In this document: positions 56,432 to 64,000 of the stretch, piece after piece
Layout: each line of letters begins with the position of its first letter
Numbering within the stretch: position 1 is the stretch's first letter
Origin: Polytrichum commune
Lineage: Eukaryota; Streptophyta; Polytrichopsida; Polytrichales; Polytrichaceae
Length of the DNA stretch: 64,000 bases
Reading direction: 5' to 3'
Assembly: GCA_950295325.1 (NCBI GenBank)
Contig: OX485803.1
Location: 76,401,554 to 76,465,553 of the forward strand
Made by a program: the position numbers and the translations under genes
Notes under the pieces: generated by a model
Told to the model about the DNA's origin: nothing
Database searches by the model: none
Seen by the model: the letters and a program-made list of their open reading frames with translations, nothing else

Positions 56432-59400
56432 GACACATTTTGGATTTTGATAAATCAATATTATACAAAACAATATAGGCGTTGGCCTATATTAGTCTAA
56501 GAACATTTACGTCAGAGTAATATGACCTTCATGACCCTTAACAACTAATAGATTGGATATACTTTTAAATTTTCATTCCTATTTGATTCACAACAATGAA
56601 GTACTCAACGTACACTAGAAGTGCCCAAAGTACTTCCAAAAAACCTACATCAATGTCAAGATGTGCTTATGCATTATTCTTTGAACCAGACATCTTGTGA
56701 ACAATGGTTTTGTCCCTACCTAGATGATATACCATCCAAAGTATCAATCATTTCAAAGCGATTTGTCATACATTGAAATGTGGATTTTTGATAGTTTGAC
56801 AAAGCATTCTTTATTATTTTCTCATTATGTTGAATCAACATCCAAAATCTTTAAAATGTTGCAATAAACAGGAAATAGTGTTTGAATCTATTATAATTAG
56901 TAATAAAAAAATTCAAAGACATGAAACATTTGTTTTTCCTAATGATGCCGTGATTAAAAAAATTGGTTAAGTGAAATCTAGTAAGCATCAAAAAATATAA
57001 TTTACTTGATTTCCCTCCACCACAGTCCTTGAGGTCCCGGGATTCCACAAGTGGCTTCGCTCCCCAGCAACATGTGATTGCCTCATCACCACTTCCTTTC
57101 CCATATCACATAAAATGTCATGCATTGATATTTTGTGCTCACAACCGTCTATTTTTATCAAAGACTTGTCCCTCAATGTACGCAATGACAATTGTGGAGA
57201 CCTGTACGAATCACAAGATTCCCATATCTTCATAGCAAAGTTTTCTTCTTTGCCAGCTAAAAAACAACTTATGTCAAGAAACATTTCTTGTTGTTGGCTA
57301 TTAAGAGAGTCATAGCTTATTTTGAGCTTGTTTGAAATGTCAACATTCATCCCCAAATCCTTGCTTGCTTGATGCCAACATATAACATCATCTGGGGTTT
57401 TCTTGTCATACAAGAAAGCTCCCATGACCTCTAGTGCCAATGGAAGGCCACCACAAGCTTGAACAACCTCCTTTGCAAGATCATGAAAACCGTCACTTGG
57501 TTCCTCGCTACAAAATGCATGCCAATTGAATAGCCTGGAGGATTCAATAAAGGTCAACTCTTTGACTTCATATAATGCATTTTCACCTTGTCCTTGAGTG
57601 ATGTTGTTCAACAAATTTCGATCTCGGGATGTTACAAGAACACGACTACCCAAACCCAAGGTCTTGATTTCAGGTGTGAGAGACTCAAATTGCTTTATAT
57701 GGTTTATGTCATCAATGATAATGAATACTCTCCGACTACCTAGGCGGTCAAACCAATAAGAAGCATATTCTTTGTTGTTCTTGAGATCTTCTTGGAACAC
57801 ATCATGTACCAATTGGTTTTGCATATCCAAAATAGAATTTTCCTTCACATCTCTCAAGAAGCATTGGCATTGAAATTCTTTGCGTTGCTTCACAAAGTGG
57901 TTGTACACTTCAATGGCAAGGGTGGTTTTCCCAATGCCACCCATACCGACAATGCCCATAATCTTAACAACGTTGTCTTGAATCACGTCCATTCTTTCAA
58001 CCACGTCTTTCGTAGAGTTTTCTAATGCCACTCGACGACGAGGACTTTGTACATATCGGTATGGAGACAAAACATCTAGAACCGCTTTCACAATTCTTTT
58101 CTTGAGTTTGGCTTCATCTCTACAAATGGGAATGATGCCACTTGGTTAAAATATCCTTCGAAACATAAAATCAATGACTATGAATTTGTTGAATTATGTT
58201 GGAAAATTTACTTGAGATCAAAACAACAACTACATGGGAAGCACACATGCGCTAAAGTTTTGATATTGAAAACTCACCCATTGACCTCTGTAAGGAGAAA
58301 TCCTGTGATATTGGCAACCTCCAAGAGAGCAACCTTCCACCGTATGATGTCTTCTTCCCGCCCGCGTGTTTTATGCTTGATAAATGCGTTTGCAAATGGT
58401 CCATCATGGGGTTGGCGTAGATGCATTGGATCAATATCAAAATATACCGGTATGATTGGTTTTCCGCTCTTGAGGATATCACAATTCATTAAGACAATAT
58501 TTGGATTCCGCGTAACGCTTTGAGAATATGGCAACATGAACACCGACTCCAGTTAGTGCCTCATTGATCGAATGAAAGGCATGGTGCCCTTTTTCTAGGG
58601 ATTTTGCATCGAGAAAGGGATTGAGTCCATCAGAGATGAGAGCTTCATTGAGGTGGCTAACAAACGATGATTTTACATCAGGTCCTCGATGGTTCAAGAA
58701 AACATCATAGTTTTTGAAAGATTGTGAGTTTTTAAGAGAGTAATCATTGAACAAAAGTCTTTGTTGGTTGTCCAACACGCTTGTTGATGGCCCTGCATCA
58801 AAACCCCTTTCGTGCTTCAAATTGGTATCCTGATCATGAAGATGTTCTAGAGCATGTCCTTCACTTGGCAAGCCTTGCAAAGTCTCTTGCACCATATGCT
58901 TTTGCAAACTATTTGCAATTGGCAAGTCTTGTGAAGAATCTTTGACTTGCAAATTTTGTTGCAAAGAACTTGTTGTGTCATTCAATGAAAGGGATGTGTG
59001 ACCATGGTCTTGAATACCGCAATGTCTCCCACAAATCCATTGTAATATGTTTGCTACAAACGACCAACACTGCTCCATGGTTTTCAAATTGTATGCTTGG
59101 ACGAGTTCCTCCCCCAATCCCCACCCCCAACCGCTACTCAAAATGATTTGATAAAGAATGTAGATCTCCAACTTTGGACCTGCAACCCTTTCAAAGGTGC
59201 TTAGGACATGGTCCATCTTAAATGCATGGGCATCGCCAAATTGCTATACAATAATTAAATGAATATTTTAAATACTTAGAACTTTTGATGTGATCAACAT
59301 GGTATGAACAAATAAAAATATATCAATTAGCTTCAAGAGCATGATTTCAACAAAATCTGGTTGCAAATCACTAGAAGCAACGACATGTTGTGTCCTAAAT

Positions 59401-59951
59401 TGCAGTCATCGAGAAATGTATGCCCAACTTGAGATTTATGAGGAATAAGCAAAGCCCATAAACTATACGTGGCTTTCATAGTCTTATCATGGTTTTAGCA
59501 GTCAAGCAATTAATTAAGAAGAAATTAGTCAAAATGCAAGAATTGGCTTCTCCAATCCTTATTGATGGTGGAGGATATTCACGTTTCATCAAAATATATC
59601 AATATGTTGTATAATCTCTATAATATATTGGATTAATGCACAAAATACAAACAAAATCATTAATCAAGTGGATGTCATGTGGATAAACTCTTGACAAATT
59701 AAAATGTAACCAAAAAATTTTAAATCTTACATAGGAACAGTGAATGTTTAAAGGCAATGGTAACAAACTTGTGTTAGATATAAAGTACACGAGATTAAAA
59801 GGTATATGTTCATATGTTATCTCGAATCCTGATGGATCGTCACAAAATTACATATTTGTCTAGTGATATCAAGACACACATACCATTAAGAGAACTTGCA
59901 AATTCCAAGTTGAGTAGTATTACTTACCTGGGCATCATGAAACTCTATCAT
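52172..59951 (-). CDS. TIR-NBS-LRR disease-resistance gene (spliced, frameshifted in TIR)
   Basis: Six exons, with a possible seventh, are supported by GT/AG signals and matching phases: 59951-59928, 59243-58278, 58119-57006, 56340-56053, 55669-54626, 54319-53672, and possibly 52387-52172. The order is a roughly 160-residue N-terminal extension, TIR, NB-ARC, LRR (about 13 repeats), post-LRR domain, possible ZZ finger. TNLs are intracellular receptors; the TIR domain signals through NAD+ cleavage after NB-ARC-driven oligomerisation. A 2 bp loss at about 58481 breaks the TIR frame, so this copy is either a pseudogene or a sequence error. Exon 4 and its flanks are duplicated at 44010-44901. An alternative end is the TGA/TAA after 53612 if exon 6 is read through. 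Confidence 0.8.
52410..53611. other. candidate long intron or intergenic DNA
   Basis: No coding signal. If the ZZ exon belongs to the TNL gene, this is intron (1284 bp between 53671 and 52388). Confidence 0.4.
53672..54319 (-). CDS. TNL exon 6: post-LRR C-terminal domain
   Basis: Acceptor gaaattgtag (54320). It encodes 216 residues with ISYYDNSFPIASMGLTQRPI and a series of short beta-like segments, resembling the post-LRR (C-JID) domain that helps TNLs bind ligands. A strong donor GTGGAG/GTAAGT follows at 53671; without splicing, the frame would end about 20 codons later at 53612. Confidence 0.75.
54626..55669 (-). CDS. TNL exon 5: leucine-rich repeats
   Basis: Acceptor gcacatcag (55670), then VPFPQLRILLLNNCDML. 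About thirteen plant-type repeats (LxxLP, LxxLxxLxLxxC) such as LQTLDLALCDSMKTLPDSIG and LEHLSLYGCKCLEELPESI provide the recognition surface. Donor GAGAAAG/GTAAGT at 54625. One long uninterrupted frame. Confidence 0.92.
56053..56340 (-). CDS. TNL exon 4: start of LRR region
   Basis: Acceptor actaatacag (56341), then GSNRVKGLYL, the usual NB-ARC-to-LRR linker exon of TNLs. It includes LQFLILQKCDVEGDFSAWP and LRWLKW, LSNLVVLDLNSN. Donor GAGCAG/GTAATA at 56052. A degenerate copy is at about 44292-44590. Confidence 0.88.
56401..56424. repeat. TA microsatellite in TNL intron
   Basis: A run of TA dinucleotides followed by cacaca. The duplicate copy near 44650 has an acacac/gcgc run in the corresponding place. 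Confidence 0.8.
57006..58119 (-). CDS. TNL exon 3: NB-ARC domain
   Basis: It begins after an acceptor ending tttgtag (58120) with EAKLKKRIVKAVLD. NB-ARC motifs are complete: P-loop GMGGIGKTTLA, RNBS-A CFLRDVKEN, kinase-2 RVFIIIDDIN (second Asp as in TIR-type receptors), RNBS-B GSRVLVTSRDR, GLPL as CGGLPLALEVMG, MFLDISCFLAGKE, and MHD in KISMHDILCDMGKEV. This is the ATP/ADP switch of the receptor. The exon ends GNQ/GTAAAT (57005) and joins in phase to exon 4. Confidence 0.93.
58278..59243 (-). CDS. TNL exon 2: N-terminal extension and TIR domain
   Basis: The extension (about 160 residues, with FERVAGPKLEIYILYQIILS near the start and a Ser/Gln/His-rich middle) is unknown to me. TIR motifs follow: YDVFLNHRGPDVK (TIR-1), HVAIFSKRYAESKYCLNEL (TIR-2), then, in another frame, SGKPIIPVYFDIDP (TIR-3). 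The shift lies at about 58481 in gaattgtgatatc, where a tg appears to be missing from a tgtg; as read, the frame hits TGA at 58481-58479. The exon ends at donor AATGG/GTGAGT. Confidence 0.8.
59928..59951 (-). CDS. TNL exon 1 (24 nt coding)
   Basis: caccATG starts an eight-codon exon (MIEFHDAQ) that ends at the perfect donor CAG/GTAAGT (59927). It joins in phase to exon 2, which starts QFGDAHAFK after an acceptor ending tgtatag (59244). The start is inferred; upstream leader sequence is pyrimidine-rich. Confidence 0.55.
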
Positions 59952-60111
59952 GGTGACTGCATGCACAAAAGAAGCGTCAAGAGAAGCAGTGATACAAGCA
60001 ACCTGCACCAAAACCTTACGTCAAAGACTTGCCCTCTGCTGAAGAGAGAGAAAGACGAGTATGGGCTGGTTGCAAAACTCAAGTTAGTTAAGTAGAGAGG
60101 AACGAACTCTA

Positions 60112-60222
60112 TTATGAGCAAGGATGAATTGCATATTCCTCTAGCAGTATCAACACAAACAAACTCAAGAGAAGCAGCAATTTGTAAGAGTGTAGCTTGC
60201 CTCCAGGAGACACGGCCGCCAT
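60112..60222 (-). other. 36-codon upstream frame in TNL leader
   Basis: gccATGG in a strong start context opens a short frame (MAAVSPGGKLHSYK, then a Leu-rich hydrophobic run) that ends at TAA 60112, about 160 nt before the TNL ATG. It could be an upstream frame that limits translation, or a tiny secreted or membrane peptide. A GA/CT-rich tract at 60318-60420 just upstream looks like a plant 5' leader or core promoter. Confidence 0.3.
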
Positions 60223-60317
60223 GGCGAGTGCTGAAACAAAAGAAGTGTGAAGAGCGGCGGATCTGCAAGCAGCCTGCACAGCAACGATACGATGGGAGTG
60301 GCCTCGGCAGAAGAGAC

Positions 60318-60420
60318 ACAGACAGAGACAGCGAGAGAGATGGCGAGAGAGAGAAACAGAGAGAGCGAGTCCTGGTGCCACAACTTCCAAAGTTAGCTTT
60401 AAGAGAGAGAGAGAGAGGAC
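60318..60420 (-). promoter_or_regulatory. GA/CT-rich leader or promoter tract of the TNL gene
   Basis: On the minus strand this is CT-rich (ctctctcgc repeats, ctctctctgtttctctctctc), as is common around plant transcription starts. No clear TATA box was found. Confidence 0.35.
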
Positions 60421-61223
60421 AGGACTCGTTCTTTCCTTCTTTCGTTCATTGTGTGCTTGCCAGGAAGAACCTAGAGTGCTACTGTGGCAGCGTTTCCGAC
60501 TAATTGAACCGACTCTGTGAGTCAATGCGTACAGACCAAGCAACTATTATACTGTTACTTATGAACAGGGAACGGGAAGAACTGGCTGCTAGTTACAGAG
60601 GAACCGGTTGAGTTTGAGAAATAGCAAGTTGAAGTTCAAGACTTCAGGGAAATAACCGACCATTTTCGAGGGAACTATGTTATGGAATATACCCTGGTTT
60701 TATAAAGCAAACCTGAAGATTTCAACATGTACCGTGTTGGACTTGAAAACCATAGGATATTGACCGAAAAATCTCCCGGGACACTGGGGGCCAGGTCTTA
60801 AATGGTTACTGTTTCCAAGTAAGCCCACTTCTCTTGGGATACAAAGCACGCGATTGGTACGAAACGGTTAGCAAATCCAGATGGAGGCTATAGCCACCTT
60901 CCTGATAAATTTCAGAGCTCCTGTGAATGTTTTTTTGCATCATCAAAATGAAGATTCTTGTGTTCATTAAATGGCTACACCCTCTGAATTATGTTCATTG
61001 TTGAACCTAGAATGGTCAGCATATTTTGAGCACGTAGTCCAGTCTCTCTCAAACATATGTATTCTGGGTTTTGTTTGTGCAACTAAACCTAACCTCAAAC
61101 CACACAAAAATAGGTAAATCCGACTAAGATAAGTTACCGAATAAGGCACGCCTACCTTATAACATAGCCCTCCGGTAACCCAACAGATTACTGGAGCATC
61201 ACATAAAGCCTCAAATTTGGGGG

Positions 61224-61276
61224 TGTAGAAAGTCGTGCTCGACATGAAATTGGAATGTTGAGCACGACTTTCTACA
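61224..61276. repeat. short near-perfect hairpin
   Basis: tgtagaaagtcgtgctc (61224-61240) pairs with gagcacgactttctaca (61260-61276). The stem extends to about 22 bp with one mismatch around a ~9 nt loop. Confidence 0.8.
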
Positions 61277-62589
61277 TTGAGAAACATGGCATGAGTGCGT
61301 TCAATAGTGTTAGGTGTATGCCTATGTTACACAATGGTCTACAATTTGACTACAATGTACAAAAATGACACTTGGCGTTAGAATGCTCAAGAATATCTTC
61401 CTCTTGCTTACTAAAACGTAAACATTTGACACTTGCCATTGGTATGCTCAATGATATTTCCCCTTGCATATTAAATCGCAAAACTAACATCTCAAGTATT
61501 CCAATGTGCTAATCTAAATATCATAATGTAAATAATTTCCACTTAGAAAAGCTACTTATCTTGACGAATAGCATCCTGTTGGCAATTAGCAGACATGACG
61601 CTTTGAGAATTCTAGATCTCTAGTTTAGGCCCTTTGCAAATAGTGTACAAGACAAACCATAAACGGTGTATGGTGCAAGCATGGTAAAGTGGACCAAAAA
61701 GTGCTCTAGTATGCTAAAATCGTTATCTTCTTGGTCAAACGCCTATAAGAAATAACAAGATGTTTTTTATATTGGTTTTTATTTCATGATGCCTCCTATT
61801 TTTGTGTCAATTACTCAAATATAGAATATGAAGATGAGATCTTCAACACTTATCATTAAAAGCATTACTGTCAAGAGAAATGTTAAAATCTTATAAACTA
61901 TTATGTTCGCTCATCTGCTTCATCGCCTGGATATTCACATGGCCCATCTATTATGCCAGAGGGCAAGTTGATGATTGTGAGTGGTTATGATTGTGAGAGA
62001 GGTAGAAGGTGAGCGTTTTGTGTGTAGCGGAGAAGGCAATAGAGATTGGAACGACAAGTTGAATAGAGAATATATGAAGTGTACCAATTCAAACTCCTTC
62101 CATCACTTTCGGTTCCTTGCTGAGATTGCGATACAATGCATATTCGTTACCGAGGGTTTGGAATGACACTTTGGCTTAAGAGGCAAAACTCATTGAGAAA
62201 AGATTTTTTTCGCGAATATGGAATGAATAGAAACCTTTGCATGAATCCTCCCTTCTGCACTCCATCAATGATACGAGTGATTTGTATACCACCAATTCTT
62301 TTAACCCGAAGGTCACAATCGTATGTTATTGCATCTTACAAGGTTGCTAATGGAATTGGTTTGAAGGTTGAGTGAGAATCAATCCCTATGCACCGTCATG
62401 TGCTCCATAGCACTTAGAGTAAGCAAATCAAGCTTGCTTGTCAAGACTGACACTCAATGCATGAGAACGTTTACTTATAGCAATGAAAACATAGGAATCA
62501 CGATCAGAGTTTATCAAAAATCACTTGAACTGGAGATAGTGTGGTCTTTTGTTGTAGCAAAACATGCATCACTTTGTTTTTCCCTCGTG

Positions 62590-62735
62590 TCTTTTGAATG
62601 ACGCTTAGATCCATGTTTCTTGGCATTAGAGAACTTTGCTTTGTCATGTTCGGGATATGGACACTCAACGGTTCAGTGGTCAATTTCTCCACAACTGTAA
62701 TAACTTGTGCAACTCTTTAATTCTTTGATGTTGTC
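62590..62735 (-). pseudogene. trace of a copia-type gag zinc knuckle
   Basis: On the minus strand one frame gives SCGEIDH, an in-frame stop, then VECPYPEHDKAKFSNAKKHG, a pattern I associate with copia Gag after the CCHC knuckle. The stop and a missing Cys show decay. No LTR or pol sequence was found nearby. Confidence 0.45.
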
Positions 62736-64000
62736 TTTGTCCTTTTCCGGGGGGACTAGCAGTATTTTAGAAACAATGTGCCATAAAACATAGGGTATTT
62801 AATATTCATTCAAGCTAAAATTTTGAAGAAATTTATATAAAATATTGGGCGGATTAATGTTGGAAACCAATAAAAAAAAAACCATCCAATATAAAATGTT
62901 TAAGGGACCACATTTTGCTTCATCAAAGAAGATCGAGGGCTCAAATTTATTCCATGGAGGTTTCTCTTCATTAAGGATACTTTGAACTCCATTATGTTTG
63001 AACATTGACATGAAAGGGTATGTTTGAGACAATATTTGATGTTTTAAATTCTTTTGCAAATGTTGTACAAACTCTTGTTGTCCTACAAATGTTGGACAAT
63101 TGTGTTTCTTAACTAACTAAATTTTAAGGTTGCACTCTACTTGCATTTCCATTATAATATTTTTGTGTAATTAATTTCTATTGTGTTTTTTTCTTGCCAT
63201 ACCACAACAATGCAATCCAATTATTAAAATGCCAATTCACAATGCAACCCCCCCCCCCTTGGCTCATAATCAAAGGCTATAAAAAATTTGTAAGAAAAAT
63301 AGGGATTTTAATAATGATTGCATTCTAGATTTTTAATTACCAACAGGGCATTAAGATTTTAGGCTCAGTAGATTTTTTTTCCTACTTTAAGAACTCATAT
63401 TTTGATTCTTAAAGATAATACCTCCTTTGAAAATAAGTGGTTGTCGCATGTGTCTCCAAAAAGTTACTATGAGTGCCCCCCCCCCCCCGGTCCTTCTCAC
63501 ACTTGTTTTTCGGAGGTGTCTTGCTAATGTAAGTGAAGATTACATAGTCACCTTTGTTTTTCCATTCCTATAGGTTCATGAGGTTTTCCATCTAAAGAAG
63601 CCTTACGTTCAAGTTAGCAACAGTTTGCTTGAGAGCTCAAGCAACAAAAATATCACTACAACTTGGAGGTAGACTACATTCAATCTTGATAATGAGTCTC
63701 ATAAAGTGGTTGGCTTAAACCTTGTCAATGTACACGTGCATTAATGGAGTCTCATGCGCTCATCTCATATCCAAAGAACTAATCTAGACCATGTACATGT
63801 TTTCTTTGACCTTTTGTTGATAGGAAGCGCAAAGGGTCACCCCCATTCAAGCTACGATGAAGCAATTGCCAAGGTCTCAAGAACATGCACCGAAACAAAT
63901 GAACTTATCATGTGCAACACTAGAATGTTTGCCTTTTGCTAAGCAACATTCATTGCGTGTGTCGCGCTATTTGGTGGTTTGGGTACTATGCCATCAATAA

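Larger units (their letters stand above)
60560..64000. other. intergenic, no intact gene
   Basis: No frame with a known domain other than the gag trace listed separately. Two pure C runs occur at about 63247-63257 and 63476-63488. A short perfect hairpin lies at 61224-61276. Confidence 0.45.

Noticed and set aside
63247-63488. Two C homopolymer runs about 230 bp apart, considered as ends of an element
   Set aside because: They are in the same orientation, flanks do not match, and no target duplication is visible.

Overview
The window looks like nuclear DNA of a land plant. It carries spliced TIR-NBS-LRR immune-receptor exons, a plant mitochondrial ribosomal protein gene (mL53) whose upstream DNA has telo-box and site II motifs, Ty1/copia and Ty3/gypsy retrotransposons, a MITE and a Mutator-like element. 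The TIR-NBS-LRR style and a DNMT3-like (not DRM-like) methyltransferase captured by a retrotransposon suggest a non-flowering plant. A moss is my leading guess, but I cannot prove it from sequence alone. There are no rRNA genes, CRISPR arrays or bacterial operons.

Layout. 1-4100: mostly non-coding, with a threefold ~385 bp tandem repeat at 1536-2690 and a few doubtful short reading frames. 4103-13982: a recently inserted Ty3/gypsy element on the + strand. Its polyprotein frame (5785-13026) reads gag, CCHC zinc knuckles, aspartic protease, a full-length cytosine-C5 DNA methyltransferase domain, reverse transcriptase, RNase H, integrase, PHD finger. One reading frame is kept throughout but is broken by four in-frame stops. 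13983-17960: AT-rich DNA without recognisable genes. 17965-40262: a head-to-tail array of degenerate ~4 kb repeat units (A to E). The best-preserved unit (B) has a TATA box and a 119-codon reading frame of unknown function. Unit A is split by an intact Ty1/copia element (19484-25859, - strand) with identical LTRs, a 1535-codon polyprotein and a 5 bp target duplication. Unit B carries a 410 bp hAT-type MITE. A broken copia gag-protease piece lies between units A and B.

40243-40629 (- strand): mL53, a real host gene whose 3' end abuts repeat unit E. 42840-44009: a decayed gypsy protease/RT fragment. 44010-44901 plus 48231-48340: a partial duplicate of the TIR-NBS-LRR gene, split by a 3.3 kb Mutator-like element (44902-48230) with a 9 bp target duplication. 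48340-52170: no genes, but a striking cluster of TATAGC/GCTATA motifs. 52172-59951 (- strand): a multi-exon TIR-NBS-LRR gene, reconstructed here from splice signals. It has a 2 bp frameshift in the TIR domain and possibly a terminal exon encoding a ZZ zinc finger like that of the BIG/UBR4 family. 60500-64000: no recognised gene apart from traces of a copia gag.

The most notable system is the gypsy element, which carries both a DNA-methylation writer (between protease and reverse transcriptase) and a chromatin reader module (PHD, at the integrase C-terminus). This suggests a retrotransposon that could methylate its own or host DNA and direct its integration by histone marks. The copy shown is broken, yet its LTR copies are identical.
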